Assembly: GCA_021779855.1 (NCBI GenBank)
Contig: JAJXZW010000006.1
Span: forward strand, 40,226 to 104,225
Direction: 5' to 3'
Length of the DNA: 64,000 nucleotides
From: Actinomycetes bacterium
Lineage (GTDB): Bacteria; Actinomycetota; Acidimicrobiia; Acidimicrobiales; RAAP-2
The notes under the pieces were generated by a model. The model saw nothing but the letters and a program-made list of their open reading frames with translations, searched no databases and was not told the origin of the DNA. Positions within the stretch are counted from its first letter, which is position 1. Each line of letters starts with the position of its first letter. Shown here piece after piece: positions 30,310-40,058 of the stretch. Both the position numbers and the translations under genes were made by a program.

Positions 30310-31489
30310 CCTTCACGAGCTCCTTGATGAACTCTTCGACCAGCTCGATCCACTCGACTCCACCGCGGAGAGCCAGATCGCGCTATCAGAGGACTCCGTC
30401 TGGAGGACCGTGAGAGAGGAAGCTCGGACCGGTCGACGGAAGGTGGTGCTCGCCGGTTCGGCCGCCACTGCCCTCACGGTTCTCGCCGCAATGCTCCCGG
30501 TGCTGTTGACAAACACGGAGGTAACGAGCGCAGCGGCGGCGGTGCTCACCCGCGCTGCGGCGTCGAGCGCACGTTACAACGCGCTTACCCCTCTCGCGCC
30601 CGGTCAGTACTACTACCAAGAGAACTCGGTGTCGCTCGCCTGCACGTTCTCGAGCCCGGGACTTCCGACAGGGGACCAGATCTCGTACGTCTCGACAGGG
30701 ACGGTCCAGAGTTGGATCGGTGTCCACGGTGAAGGGCGAGTCTCAATCACGCCTTCCCCGTTGGGAGTGGACGGGAGCCACTTCTCGACGCCGGGTGACG
30801 AGTCCCTCTGGGTGGCCGCGGGTCGACCGTACATTCCCTGCGCTCTCAACAACTCGGCGAACTCGCTCGTCGGCAATTCGGCCAATCTGAACCCAAATGC
30901 GCAAGGGCAGATCGGAAAGTACGAGTCGTCGGGTTCGGGGTTCTTCGGCTTCGGGTTCACTCTCGCCAGTTCCAGCCTCTCATCCATCACTGGTGGCGCG
31001 GCCAATATCGACGCTCTCCCAACCAACCCCGATGAGCTGGGGCGCCTTCTCGCAGATGGTCAAGTCAACCTCGACGGCTCAATGGCCGGCTCTCCTCAGA
31101 TCTGCCCGGTGGGCGGAACTGCCGGGGAAGGCGTCGGTTGTTCCACGACGCAGGAGGTGCAGGTCCTCGAGCGACTCCTCCAACTGCCCGACGCGTCCGG
31201 AACGCTGGCACCAATTTTGTATCAGGTCTTGAGTCAGCTGCCAGGAGCGACGCTCACCGCGAACGTTGTCGATTCGATGGGGCGCAGTGGCAAGTCCGTC
31301 TCAGTCCCGATTGGCGGTGATGAAGTCCTTAGCGTCACCCTCAGCCCCTCAACCGGAACCCTTCTAGCCTGCGCGGTGTCTCAACTTCCCTCTCAGGGAA
31401 GGGCGCCGAGTCCTTCGTCACCCGCTGACCAGATTACGTACGGCCCCATCACCGTCGTCTCAGGTCTTGGCAATGTTCCCACAAGTTGA
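30299..31489 (+). CDS. Membrane-anchored extracytoplasmic protein paired with sigma factor
   Basis: A 396-residue protein from ATG 30299 with AGGAG upstream. An acidic cytoplasmic N-terminus (~60 residues), one membrane segment (KVVLAGSAATALTVLAAMLPVLL, about residues 63-85) and a large Ser/Gly-rich outer domain with four or more Cys. The layout resembles the CU044_5270-type proteins that accompany ECF sigma factors in actinobacteria; no zinc-binding anti-sigma motif is seen. Its regulatory role is inferred from the overlap with the sigma gene. Confidence 0.6.
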   Translation: MTDDLHELLDELFDQLDPLDSTAESQIALSEDSVWRTVREEARTGRRKVVLAGSAATALTVLAAMLPVLLTNTEVTSAAAAVLTRAAASSARYNALTPLAPGQYYYQENSVSLACTFSSPGLPTGDQISYVSTGTVQSWIGVHGEGRVSITPSPLGVDGSHFSTPGDESLWVAAGRPYIPCALNNSANSLVGNSANLNPNAQGQIGKYESSGSGFFGFGFTLASSSLSSITGGAANIDALPTNPDELGRLLADGQVNLDGSMAGSPQICPVGGTAGEGVGCSTTQEVQVLERLLQLPDASGTLAPILYQVLSQLPGATLTANVVDSMGRSGKSVSVPIGGDEVLSVTLSPSTGTLLACAVSQLPSQGRAPSPSSPADQITYGPITVVSGLGNVPTS

Positions 31490-31616
31490 AGGGACTGTCT
31501 CGTTACGGGAGTCAGCCTTCCGGAGTAGGGGTCGCGAGTTCGTTCCCCACTGTTCACATCACCTGGTCGCACTGCGCCATCGTCACGTGTCACGACCGTG
31601 ACGCCGCGGGACAGGC

Positions 31617-31648
31617 CCCGCCCATGCTCGACGCCGTCGACGGGCGGG
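31617..31648. terminator. Hairpin beyond coxG
   Basis: CCCGCCC (31617-31623) and GGGCGGG (31642-31648) enclose a smaller palindrome CGACG-C-CGTCG. It lies 13 bases past the coxG stop, at the end of the nine-gene cox operon. No U-run. Confidence 0.5.
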
Positions 31649-31661
31649 TCGCCGACCCACG

Positions 31662-32315
31662 CTAGGAGCGGCGCCGGCGCGCGAGGCGCGCGAGCACCAG
31701 GGCCGCCACGCCCGCGACGGCGAGGGGCTTGAGGACCCGGCGCGCGAGCGAGGAACCGCCGGTCCCGAGCAGGTCGATCGGGGCCGCCCGGACCGGCTCG
31801 ACGTGGCGCACCTCGCCGTCGTCCCCGGGCGAGGGCGCGGCGCGCGTCGGGGCCGCGTCCCCGGCCAGTACCGTCGACTCGAGGTTGGCCACGAACTGGT
31901 CGAGCAGCTTGGCCGAGACGTCGGCCAGGACGCCGCGGCCGAACTGGGCGACCTTGCCCGAGACCGACAGGTCCGTCACGACGCTCACCCGCGTCCCGGT
32001 GTCGCTCGGCGTCATGGTCGCAGTGATCAGGGCACTCGCGTTGCCCTGACCGCGCGACTCGCGCCCCTCGGCGCGCAGCGACACGCGGTGGGCGACCTCG
32101 TCAACCTCGACGAAGCGCGCCGCGCCCTGGTAGGAGGTCGTGATCGGGCCGACCTTGACCTTGACCACGCCGCGGTACTCGTCGCCCTCGACCTCGCGCA
32201 GTTCGGCGCCGGGCAGGCACGGGGCGATCCTCTCCACGTCGGTCAGCACCGCCCACGCGCGCTCGATCGGGACGGCGACCTCGAAGTCGTTGGTCAGTTC
32301 CACAAGGTCTCCCAT
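31662..32315 (-). CDS. coxG: CoxG, membrane-anchoring SRPBCC protein
   Basis: A 217-residue SRPBCC/CoxG-type protein: N-terminal START-like domain (VELTNDFEVAVPIERAWAVL, with the core FEVAVPIERAWAVLTD, then CLPGAEL) and a C-terminal hydrophobic tail (about residues 195-212) followed by RLARRRRS. In Oligotropha, CoxG recruits CO dehydrogenase to the membrane. Last gene of the operon; its start overlaps the upstream nucleotidyltransferase gene by 22 bases. Confidence 0.85.
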   Translation of the reverse strand: MGDLVELTNDFEVAVPIERAWAVLTDVERIAPCLPGAELREVEGDEYRGVVKVKVGPITTSYQGAARFVEVDEVAHRVSLRAEGRESRGQGNASALITATMTPSDTGTRVSVVTDLSVSGKVAQFGRGVLADVSAKLLDQFVANLESTVLAGDAAPTRAAPSPGDDGEVRHVEPVRAAPIDLLGTGGSSLARRVLKPLAVAGVAALVLARLARRRRS

Positions 32316-32872
32316 CGTTGCAGGTCTTCGCGGGTGTCGACGTCCTCGGGCTCGCCGGCGCACTCCACCTCAACCACCAGTTCGGGGTGGGCGCCCGCAA
32401 GGGACCGCGCGCCCACCTCGCCCTCGCGGGCCAGGCGGCCCCAGACCTCGGCGTCCAGGCGGACCGGATGCCCGCGCCGCCCGCCGTAGGTGGCCACGAC
32501 GATGGGCCCGCTCGGGGCCGCGCGCACCGCGCGCCACGCCGCCGCGGTGAGTCCGGGCTCGTCGCCCAGGGCGACCAGGGCCCGGCGATGTCCGCGCCGC
32601 GCACAGTAGTCGAGCGCCACGGCCAGCGAGCCGGCCTGGCCGCGCCACCACTCCGGGTTCGCCACGACGGTCACCGACTCGGGCAGGACACCGGCGAGGT
32701 CGATCGCTCCGGTGACCACGACGACCTCGTCGAGCCCGGCCTCGATCGCGGGGGCCAGCGCCCAGGTCACCAGCGGGCGGCCCCTCAGCTCCGCCAGCAT
32801 CTTGGGCCCGGCGCCGCTCTCCGCGAAGCGCGACCCGCCCCCCGCGGCCAGGAGGACGGCTGCGTCGGACAC
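32294..32872 (-). CDS. MocA-type molybdenum cofactor nucleotidyltransferase
   Basis: A 192-residue NTP transferase with the N-terminal LLAAGGGSRF pyrophosphorylase loop, GPKMLAELRGRPLV, and GDEPGLT metal site. MocA-type enzymes add CMP to molybdopterin to form MCD, the cofactor form used by CO dehydrogenase-like hydroxylases, which fits its place inside the cox operon. It is shorter at the C-terminus than some relatives. It follows coxF by 27 bases. Confidence 0.83.
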   Translation of the reverse strand: MSDAAVLLAAGGGSRFAESGAGPKMLAELRGRPLVTWALAPAIEAGLDEVVVVTGAIDLAGVLPESVTVVANPEWWRGQAGSLAVALDYCARRGHRRALVALGDEPGLTAAAWRAVRAAPSGPIVVATYGGRRGHPVRLDAEVWGRLAREGEVGARSLAGAHPELVVEVECAGEPEDVDTREDLQRWETLWN

Positions 32873-32899
32873 CGCGTCACCCTAGCGGCGCCCGGGATC

Positions 32900-33715
32900 T
32901 CAGTGAATCGGCCCCGTCGCGTCGCGCAGCGGCGCCCGGGCGCCCACGCGCCCAGCGCGCACGGCGATGATCTCCGCGCAGATCGCCACCGCGGTCTCCT
33001 CCGGTGTGCGCGCCCCCAGGTCGAGTCCGATCGGGCTCATGAGCCGCGCGCGCAGCTCGCCCTCGGAGGCCCCGGCCTCGAGCAGGCGCACCCAGCGCTG
33101 CTCGTGAGTGCGCCGCGAGCCCATCGCGCCGACGTAGCCCACGGGGGTGGCCAGCGCGGCGAGCACCGCGGGCACGTCGAACTTGACGTCGTGGGTGAGC
33201 ACGCACACCGCGTCGCGCGGCCCGAGGGAGGGGCCGACGCGCTCGAGGTAGCGGTCGGGCCACTCGACCACCACCTCGTCGGCCCGTGCGAATCGCGCCC
33301 GAGTCGCGAAGACCGGCCGGGCGTCGCACACGGTGACCGCGTAGCCGAGGACCTTGGCCACCTCGACCAGAGCCCGCGTGAAGTCGACGGCCCCGAAGAT
33401 GATGAGGCGCGCGGGTGAGACGAAGGTCTCGAAGAACACCTCGACGTCGTCCCGGCGCGCCTCGCCGCGGGGCCCGTAGTGGCGCGTGGCCGACACCCCG
33501 CGATCGAGTACCGCGCGCGCGTCACGCTCGACGACGCGGTCGAGCTCGGGGTCGCCGAGGGAGCCTCGCGTCTCCGACCCCTCGCGCACCAGGAGCTTGG
33601 CGGCCAGGGCTGTCGCGGCCGTCGCCGCCTCGCCCACGCGGGTCACGGTGGCCAGGACCACGGGCTCGCCCGCGAGCAGCGCGGCGCGCAGCTCCTCGTA
33701 GAGCGGGCGACTCAC
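32900..33715 (-). CDS. XdhC/CoxF maturation factor with Rossmann domain
   Basis: A 271-residue XdhC-family protein: N-terminal XdhC_CoxI segment (LLAGEPVVLATVTRVGEA) and C-terminal Rossmann domain (LIIFGAVDFTRALVEVAKVLGY, core IIFGAVDFTRAL; VGYVGAMGSRRTHEQR; MSPIGLDLGARTPEE). Relatives protect and insert the sulfurated molybdenum cofactor into hydroxylases. GTG 33713-33715 overlaps the preceding gene by four bases. The canonical GAGHVA-type loop here reads GAVDFT, a variation that leaves the family clear. Confidence 0.82.
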   Translation of the reverse strand: MSRPLYEELRAALLAGEPVVLATVTRVGEAATAATALAAKLLVREGSETRGSLGDPELDRVVERDARAVLDRGVSATRHYGPRGEARRDDVEVFFETFVSPARLIIFGAVDFTRALVEVAKVLGYAVTVCDARPVFATRARFARADEVVVEWPDRYLERVGPSLGPRDAVCVLTHDVKFDVPAVLAALATPVGYVGAMGSRRTHEQRWVRLLEAGASEGELRARLMSPIGLDLGARTPEETAVAICAEIIAVRAGRVGARAPLRDATGPIH

Positions 33716-34026
33716 CAGTCCAGTGGCTCGACCAGCAGGTGCACGGTCCCCCCGCACGTGAGGCCCACGGCCACCGCCTCGTCGTCGGAGTACCCAAAGG
33801 TGCAGCGTCGGGCCTCGCCGGTCGCGAGAACGTCCAACGCCTCGGTGACCACGGCCCCCTCGACGCAGCCGCCCGAGACGGACCCCGCCACGCGACCGTC
33901 CTCGCTCACGGCCATCGCCGCGCCCGGGTCGCGCGGACCGGAGCCCTCGACGGCGATGACCCGCGCGAGCGCCACACGCTGGCCCTCGGCCCGCCACTGG
34001 TCGATGCTCTCCAGGATCTCCCTCAC
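33712..34026 (-). CDS. Short XdhC/CoxI-family protein
   Basis: A 104-residue protein equal to the XdhC_CoxI N-terminal domain alone: AEGQRVALARVIAVEGSGPRDPGAAMAV (core IAVEGSGPRDPGAAM), SVSGGCVEGAV with the conserved Cys, and FGYSDDEAVAVGLTCGGTV with a second Cys. Such short paralogues occur next to full XdhC genes in cox clusters. Overlaps its neighbours by four bases on each side. Confidence 0.82.
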   Translation of the reverse strand: MREILESIDQWRAEGQRVALARVIAVEGSGPRDPGAAMAVSEDGRVAGSVSGGCVEGAVVTEALDVLATGEARRCTFGYSDDEAVAVGLTCGGTVHLLVEPLDW

Positions 34027-35156
34027 CGAGCGATCACCTCCGCCAACACTTCTAGCGCCTCGAGGGAGTTCCCCGCGACGAAGTCGTCCGTGTAGGGCAG
34101 AGCCGCAGCCATCCCACGCACCAGTGGCTCGTAGCCCTCCGAGGCCTTGAGCGGATTCACCCAGACCACCGAGTGCGCGACGCGCCAGAGCCTCGCCATC
34201 TCGGCGGCCAGCAGCGCCGGGTCCCCCCGGTCCCAGCCGTCCGAGCTCAGCACCACGACGGCCCCGCGCGCCAGCCCCCCGAGGCCCCAGGACTCGTTGA
34301 ACTCGCGCAGGCAGGCGCCGAGGCGGGTGCCGCCCTCGAGGTCCGGGGCCGCCGACGCGACGCGCGCGAGGGCGGCGTCCGGGTCTCTCCAGGAGAGTTG
34401 GCGCGTCACGCGCGTGCAGCGCGTGCCCAGCGTGAACGCCTCGGCGCGGCGCTGGGCGACCACGGTCGCGTGGGCGAAGCGCAGCAGGGCGCGCGCGTAG
34501 GGACGCATCGAGCCCGACACGTCGAGCAGCAGCACGACGCGACGCGCGCGCGACGCGCGCGTCCGGCGGATCAGGCGCGTCGGGTCCCCCCCGTGGCGGA
34601 GCGCGTCCCGCAGGCTCCGGCGAAGGTCGAGGGGCCCCTGGTCGGCCCCCCGCGAGGCGACGAGGCGCCGCGAGCGGCGCAGGGCCGGGCGTCGGCGCAG
34701 CCGGCTCATCACGCGCCCGGCCTCGGCGAGCTCCTCGTCGGTGCAGGCGGCGAAGTCCTTGGTGCGCAGCGACTCGGCGGGGCTGTAGGCGACGATGGCC
34801 CCGCGCGCGGCGCGGCGCGGCCCCTCGAGCGGCGCCCCGGCACCGTCGCCGGCGGAGGGCGCGGGGCTCGCGGCGGGGGTGGGCGGGACGGTCGTCAGCC
34901 GGCCGCGGCCCCGCGTCGGCGCACGCGACGTGAAGAACGCGGCGAAGGCCCGAGAATAGGGGTCGGCGTCCTCGGGGCCCCGGCAGAAGCACGCCCGGCC
35001 GGCCCAGTAGACGGCGTCGGGCCGACCCACCCCGACCAGCGCAAGGGCCTGGGCGAAGTCGAGCGTCGCGCTCGAGGGGACGTCGAGACCGACGCCGCGC
35101 AACGTGCGGGCGAAGGCGGTCGCCACCGCGGCGAGGTCCGCTCGGGCGCCGCTCAC
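34023..35156 (-). CDS. coxE: CoxE-type VWA-domain protein
   Basis: A 377-residue protein whose C-terminal half is a von Willebrand A domain with an intact MIDAS motif DVSGSMRPYA and later LSSDGWDRGDP. The N-terminal half is helical and basic. CoxE works with the CoxD AAA ATPase in maturing the molybdenum-copper or molybdenum centre. It overlaps coxD by four bases upstream and the XdhC-like gene by four downstream. Confidence 0.87.
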   Translation of the reverse strand: MSGARADLAAVATAFARTLRGVGLDVPSSATLDFAQALALVGVGRPDAVYWAGRACFCRGPEDADPYSRAFAAFFTSRAPTRGRGRLTTVPPTPAASPAPSAGDGAGAPLEGPRRAARGAIVAYSPAESLRTKDFAACTDEELAEAGRVMSRLRRRPALRRSRRLVASRGADQGPLDLRRSLRDALRHGGDPTRLIRRTRASRARRVVLLLDVSGSMRPYARALLRFAHATVVAQRRAEAFTLGTRCTRVTRQLSWRDPDAALARVASAAPDLEGGTRLGACLREFNESWGLGGLARGAVVVLSSDGWDRGDPALLAAEMARLWRVAHSVVWVNPLKASEGYEPLVRGMAAALPYTDDFVAGNSLEALEVLAEVIAR

Positions 35157-36073
35157 CGGCTAGCGGCCGCGGCGGCCGCGACGAGGCCGCCGAAGCCGGC
35201 CGAGCGCACCCGTTCGGCGTCCTCGCGGTACTTGACGACGGCGCCCAGCGTGCGCTCGACGGCACGCTCGTCGAGGTCGTTGGTCCCCAGGACGGCCAGC
35301 GCCTGGGCCCAGTCGATGGTCTCGGCGACCCCCGGGGGTTTGTAGAGGCCGCGCGAGCGCAGCTCGGCCGCGGCCCCGGCCACCGCGCGCGCCAAGCGCT
35401 CGGTCGCGTCCGGGACGCGCCGGCGCACGATGGCGACCTCGCGCTCGAAGTCCGGGTGGTCGACCCAGTGGTAGAGGCAGCGCCGTTTGAGCGCGTCGTG
35501 CACGTCTCGCGTGCGGTTGGAGGTGACGATCACGACCGGAGGCCGCTCGGCGCGGAACGTCCCGAGCTCGGGGACGGTCACCGCGAAGTCGCCGAGGAAC
35601 TCGAGCAGGTAGGCCTCGAATTCGTCGTCGGCGCGATCGATCTCGTCGATGAGCAGGATGGGCACCGCTCCGTCGCCCGCGGCTCCGGCGATCGCCCGCA
35701 GCAGCGGACGGCGCACCAGGTACGCCTCGGAGTAGACGGAGCGCTCGAGGGACGAGGGGTCCGCCGCGGCGGCCCCCGCCGCACGAAGGTGCAGGAGCTG
35801 GCGCGCGTAGTCCCACTCGTAGACCGCCTGGGACACGTCGATGCCGTCATAGCACTGCAGGCGCACCAGCTCGCCGCCGCTCCATCGCGCGAGCACGTTG
35901 GCGACCTCGGTCTTGCCGGTGCCGGCCTCGCCCTCCAAGAGCAGGGGCCGGCCCATGCGCAGCGCCAGGTAGAGCACGGTCGCGAGCGCGTCGTCGGCCA
36001 GGTAGCCGTGCTCGGCCAGGGCACGGCTGAGCTGGTCGGGGGCGTCGATGGCGGGGGCCACGGACTGGGTCAC
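35153..36073 (-). CDS. coxD: CoxD-type MoxR AAA ATPase
   Basis: A 306-residue MoxR-family AAA+ protein: Walker A GEAGTGKT (about residues 49-56), Walker B ILLIDEIDRAD, sensor TSNRTRDVHD and an Arg finger region RRCLYHWVD. In Oligotropha CoxD is a chaperone needed to build the CO dehydrogenase active site together with CoxE. Four-base overlaps with coxM and coxE. Confidence 0.9.
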   Translation of the reverse strand: MTQSVAPAIDAPDQLSRALAEHGYLADDALATVLYLALRMGRPLLLEGEAGTGKTEVANVLARWSGGELVRLQCYDGIDVSQAVYEWDYARQLLHLRAAGAAAADPSSLERSVYSEAYLVRRPLLRAIAGAAGDGAVPILLIDEIDRADDEFEAYLLEFLGDFAVTVPELGTFRAERPPVVIVTSNRTRDVHDALKRRCLYHWVDHPDFEREVAIVRRRVPDATERLARAVAGAAAELRSRGLYKPPGVAETIDWAQALAVLGTNDLDERAVERTLGAVVKYREDAERVRSAGFGGLVAAAAAASR

Positions 36074-36891
36074 ACGCCCGCGTCCTCGAGCGCGCGGCGC
36101 ACGAGGACGCGCGCCACGTGCTGGCGATAGGCGACCGAGCCGTTGTTGTCGGCGGAGGGCTCGGTACCCTCGGCGGCCGAGGCCGCCGCGTCCGCGGCGC
36201 TCGCCCCGGCGGCCACGGCCACCTCGACGGCGCGGGCGCGCACCGGCACCGGACCCATGTTGATGAGACCGACGCCGAGGCCGTCGGCCGTCGTGACGGC
36301 GACCGCCCCGACGATCGCCCAGTCCTGGGCCCGCTTGGTCAGCTTATGGAAGCCCCACGGGCCGACCGTACGCGGGACCCTCACCTCGACGAGCATCTCG
36401 TCGGGCGCGAGGGCGACCTCGAAGAAGCCGCGGTGGAAGTCCGTGGCGGCGACCTCGCGGCGACCGCGTGGTCCCTGCACGACGAGCGTCCCGCCGAGGG
36501 CGACCACGACCGCCGGGAGGTCCGACGCCGGGTCGCCGTGCGCGAGCGACCCACCGATCGTGCCGCGGTGGCGCACCTGGGGGTCACCGATCTGTCCCGC
36601 CACGTGGGCCAGGACCGGGACTCCCGCCGCGGCCACCGGGCTCGTGGCGACGTCGTGGTGTCGGGTGAGCGCCCCGACGGCCACCTCGTCGCCCTCGTCG
36701 CGCACGTAGCTCAGCTCGCTCAGCCGGCCGACGTCTATCAGCACGTCCGGCGTCGCGAGACGCAGCTTCATGAGGGGCAGGAGCGAGTGCCCGCCCGCGA
36801 GGAGCTTGGCCGCGTCGCCGTGCTCGGCGAGCTTGGCCAGCGCTTCGTCGGCCGACTTCACCCGAACGTAGTCGAAGGGGGCGGGGATCAC
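36070..36891 (-). CDS. coxM: Molybdenum hydroxylase FAD subunit (CoxM-like)
   Basis: A 273-residue FAD-binding subunit of the xanthine oxidase/CO dehydrogenase family: [13 protein letters not shown] at the N-terminus, FAD loops [16 protein letters not shown] and [19 protein letters not shown], both characteristic. It passes electrons from the 2Fe-2S subunit to a quinone or NAD. GTG 36889-36891 overlaps the coxS stop by four bases. Confidence 0.92.
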   Translation of the reverse strand: MIPAPFDYVRVKSADEALAKLAEHGDAAKLLAGGHSLLPLMKLRLATPDVLIDVGRLSELSYVRDEGDEVAVGALTRHHDVATSPVAAAGVPVLAHVAGQIGDPQVRHRGTIGGSLAHGDPASDLPAVVVALGGTLVVQGPRGRREVAATDFHRGFFEVALAPDEMLVEVRVPRTVGPWGFHKLTKRAQDWAIVGAVAVTTADGLGVGLINMGPVPVRARAVEVAVAAGASAADAAASAAEGTEPSADNNGSVAYRQHVARVLVRRALEDAGV

Positions 36892-37361
36892 GAGCGCGAC
36901 TCCGGGTCCGCGCTCGCCGCCAGCGCCGCCGCGACGATGTTGTGGTACCCGGTGCACCGGCAGAGGTTGCCCTCGAGGCCGAGGCGTACGTCGCGCTCGG
37001 TCGGCGCCGGGTTCTCGCGCAGCAGCGACGTGATCGCCATGACCATGCCCGGGGTGCAGAACCCGCACTGGAGCCCGTGGTGCTCCCGGAACGCCTGCTG
37101 GACCGGGTGTAGACGTCCGTCGGGCCGCGCGAGTCCCTCGATCGTCGTCACGTCGGCGCCGTCGGCCTGGGCGGCTAGCACGGTGCAGGATTTGACCGAC
37201 TCCCCGCCCATCAGGACCGTGCACGCGCCGCACGAGGTCGTGTCGCAGCCCACGTTGGTGCCGGTGAGGCCGACGGCCTCGCGCAGGTAGTGCACCAGGA
37301 GGGTGCGTGGCTCGACGTCGTGGGACTCAACGGTCCCGTTGACCGTGATCGTCACGCGCAT
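36888..37361 (-). CDS. coxS: Molybdenum hydroxylase 2Fe-2S subunit (CoxS-like)
   Basis: A 157-residue subunit with a plant-type 2Fe-2S cluster (Cys39, Cys44, Cys47, Cys59) and a second, all-helical 2Fe-2S domain (CGFC at 99-102, CRC at 134-136). The full set of eight cysteines is present. It lies one base after coxL and overlaps coxM by four bases, giving the order L-S-M. Confidence 0.94.
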   Translation of the reverse strand: MRVTITVNGTVESHDVEPRTLLVHYLREAVGLTGTNVGCDTTSCGACTVLMGGESVKSCTVLAAQADGADVTTIEGLARPDGRLHPVQQAFREHHGLQCGFCTPGMVMAITSLLRENPAPTERDVRLGLEGNLCRCTGYHNIVAAALAASADPESRS

Positions 37362-37362
37362 C

Positions 37363-39642
37363 TCAGGCCCCCTTCCTCTCGGCCGCGTCGCGGATCGCGT
37401 TCCACACGCGTTCGGGCGTGGCGGGCATATCCACGTGCCGCACCCCCAGATGCGCCAGCGCGTCCACGACGGCGTTGTGCACCGCGGGCGTCGCGCCGAT
37501 CGTCCCGGACTCGCCGATGCCCTTGGCGCCCAGGGGGTTGACCGGGGTCGGCGTCTCGGTGAAGAGGGTCTCGAAGCTCGGCAGCTCGGCGGCGGAGATG
37601 AAGGAGTAGTCGGCCAGGTTCGCCGTCAACGGGTTCCCGTCCCCGTCGTAGACGACCTCCTCCAGGAGGGCCTGGGCAACCCCCTGGGCGACCCCGCCGT
37701 GCACCTGGCCCTCGGCCAGCAGCGGGTTCACGATCCGCCCGGCGTCGTCGACCGCCACGTGGCGCACCAGCGTCACGTGCCCGGTCTCGGTGTCCACCTC
37801 GACGACCGCCAGGTGGGTCCCGAAGGGGAAGGTGGGTCCGGGCGAGGCGAGGTCGACCTCGGCGAGCAGCGGATTGCCCCCGGCCGCGACGGCGGCCGTC
37901 GCCAACTCGGCCCATCCGCGCGCGAGCGCCGGCGTGCCCACGACATGGAAGACGCCGCGAGACTTGTCGAGCACGATGTCCTCGCGCGCGGCCTCGAACA
38001 GGTCCGCGGCTATGTCCTTGGCCTTCTCCACGACGTCGATCGCGGCCTGGTTGACCGCGTTGCCACCGGCCTGGAGCGAGCGCGACCCGAAGGTGCCCAC
38101 ACCGCGCGGGACGACGTCGGTGTCACCGTGGATGACCTCGATGTCCTCGATGGGCACGCCGAGCTGCTCGGCGACCAGCATCGACCACGCGGTCACGTGA
38201 CCCTGGCCGTGCGGCGAGGTCCCGGTGCGCACCACGACGGTGCCGTCGGGCCGCACCTCGACCGACCCGTACTCCCCCTCGGGGATGCCGTTGGTGATCT
38301 CGACGTAGCACGACAGCCCGACGCCCAGCTGACGCGGGTCGCCGGCGTCACGGCGGCGGCGCTGCTCGGTGCGCAGCTCGTCGTAGCCCGCCACGTCCAA
38401 GGCGATGTCGAGGGTGCGTCGATACTCCCCGACGTCGTAGACCGTGCCGACCGGGGTCGTGTAGGGGAACGCGTCGGAGGCGATGAGGTTACGGCGGCGC
38501 ACCTCGGCGGGGTCCATGCCGATCTCGGCGGCGAAGATGTCGACCATGCGCTCGATCGCGGCCGCGGCCTCGGGCCGTCCGGCCCCGCGGTACGCGGTGG
38601 TCGGCGTGGTGTTGGTGACCACCGACTCGAACGAGCACTCGGCCTTGGGAATCGTGTAGACGCCGGAGACCATCGTGCGGGTCATGAACGGCAGGACGGT
38701 CCCCATGCCCGGGTACGCCCCGCAGTCCTGGAGGACGGCGAGGTCGAAGGCGGTGATCGTCCCGTCACGCGACCCGCCGATCGTCGCGGTCTGGACCTGG
38801 CCGCGACCGTGGCCGAGTCCGAGCATGCTCTCCGAGCGCGTCTCGGTCCAGCGCACCGGGCGTCCGAGGTGGCGGGCGCACCAGCCCACGACGATGTCCT
38901 CGGTGTAGACGGTCGCCTTGGCCCCGAAGCCGCCACCCACGTCGGGCGAGATGACGTGGACGTCGTCGGGCTCGAGAGCCAGCGCGCGCGCCAGCGTGTC
39001 GCGCACGCCGTGGGGCGCCTGGGTCGACGAGCGGAACTCGACGCGGCCCTCGGGGGTCACGAACGCGGCGGCGGACCTGACCTCCAACGGGCACGGGGCG
39101 ACGCGCTGGTTCACGATCACCTGCTGGACGCGGACCTCGCAGCCGTCGAACATGGCCTCGTCGCGGCCCATGTCGAGGGTGAGGGCCGTGTTGGTCCCGG
39201 CGTCAGGGAAGAGGATCGTCTCGTCACGGCGCGCGACGCGCGGGTCGACCACCGCCGCAAGTGGCTCGTAGTCCACGACCACGAGCTCCGCCGCGTCCAC
39301 GGCCGCCTCGCGCGTCTCGGCGACGAGCGCCGCGATCGGCTCGCCGACGTAGCGCACGGTCCCCGCCGCCAGGATCGGCTGGGTCATCGCCTCGGGCGTC
39401 ATGCCCACCACCGTCTCCATGGGGGCGAGACCCAGGTCGTGGTGGGTGAAGACCGCGACCACACCCGGCGCCGCCTCGGCGGCCGACGTGTCGATCGACG
39501 CCAGACGCGCGTGAGCCATGCTCGAGCGCACGAAGACCAGGTGCAGGGCGCCCGGCAGGTCCAGGTCCGCCACGTAGGTTCCCCCGACGCTGAGGAACTT
39601 GGGGTCCTCACGCCGGACCACTCGGTTGCCCAGGATGCTCAT
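37363..39642 (-). CDS. coxL: Large subunit of form II CoxL molybdenum hydroxylase
   Basis: A 759-residue molybdopterin-cytosine-dinucleotide catalytic subunit. DVGGGFGAK (about 234-242) and [12 protein letters not shown] are family signatures. The active-site loop is AYRGAGR (350-356), the form II signature; form I CO dehydrogenases carry AYxCSFR with the copper-binding Cys. True CO oxidation by form II enzymes is doubtful and other aldehyde or heterocycle substrates are possible. ATG 39640-39642 follows GGAAAGG. First gene of a nine-gene operon with its own cofactor and maturation genes. Confidence 0.93.
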   Translation of the reverse strand: MSILGNRVVRREDPKFLSVGGTYVADLDLPGALHLVFVRSSMAHARLASIDTSAAEAAPGVVAVFTHHDLGLAPMETVVGMTPEAMTQPILAAGTVRYVGEPIAALVAETREAAVDAAELVVVDYEPLAAVVDPRVARRDETILFPDAGTNTALTLDMGRDEAMFDGCEVRVQQVIVNQRVAPCPLEVRSAAAFVTPEGRVEFRSSTQAPHGVRDTLARALALEPDDVHVISPDVGGGFGAKATVYTEDIVVGWCARHLGRPVRWTETRSESMLGLGHGRGQVQTATIGGSRDGTITAFDLAVLQDCGAYPGMGTVLPFMTRTMVSGVYTIPKAECSFESVVTNTTPTTAYRGAGRPEAAAAIERMVDIFAAEIGMDPAEVRRRNLIASDAFPYTTPVGTVYDVGEYRRTLDIALDVAGYDELRTEQRRRRDAGDPRQLGVGLSCYVEITNGIPEGEYGSVEVRPDGTVVVRTGTSPHGQGHVTAWSMLVAEQLGVPIEDIEVIHGDTDVVPRGVGTFGSRSLQAGGNAVNQAAIDVVEKAKDIAADLFEAAREDIVLDKSRGVFHVVGTPALARGWAELATAAVAAGGNPLLAEVDLASPGPTFPFGTHLAVVEVDTETGHVTLVRHVAVDDAGRIVNPLLAEGQVHGGVAQGVAQALLEEVVYDGDGNPLTANLADYSFISAAELPSFETLFTETPTPVNPLGAKGIGESGTIGATPAVHNAVVDALAHLGVRHVDMPATPERVWNAIRDAAERKGA

Positions 39643-40058
39643 CGGGGAGACCTTTCCGTGGCTGGTGCGCCAGCCCGGATGCCGGGGGACCGCACCGGCA
39701 TCAGGCCCGCACACTACCAACGCCCGGTGCGCGGCGCACCCGGCGCGAGCGGTCGTCCGCGTCTCCCCTAGTCGGCCAGACCCAACTCTGGGGGTGGGGA
39801 CGCACCGCGGGAGTCCTCTCCGAGCCGGGCCCCGACTCTCGGTGCGCGTTCGGGTGAGCGGGTGAAGCGGCGGCGATTTAAGCGAGGCGGAGCCCGCGTC
39901 ACCACCCACCGAGAGAGACGATCGAGGTGGTCGATCACCCCCGCAGGGGGACCCTGCGGCGTCGGCCGCGACGAGGGCTCAGCCGAGGGTGTCGCGTTGT
40001 GGCCGCCGGTTGACCGCTGCTACGATTGGCGAGCCTGTCCGCTAGAGGGAGGACGTCG
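39643..40058. other. 416-base divergent control region between coxL and a CMD-family gene
   Basis: Toward coxL, TAGTGT (complement of 39711-39716) is a possible -10. GGTGCGC-G-GCGCACC at 39726-39740 would overlap its -35, and GATGCCGG-N9-CCGGCATC at 39678-39702 would lie in the leader; both arms are perfect. CCGCAGGG-N3-CCCTGCGG is at 39941-39959. Toward the CMD gene a promoter is visible at 39997-40026. No gene seen. Confidence 0.5.
39997..40026 (+). promoter_or_regulatory. Promoter of the CMD-family gene
   Basis: TTGTGG (39997-40002), 18-base spacer, TACGAT (40021-40026). The start codon follows 32 bases later with GAGGGAGGA in between, so this gene has a conventional leader, unlike several others in the window. 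Confidence 0.55.
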
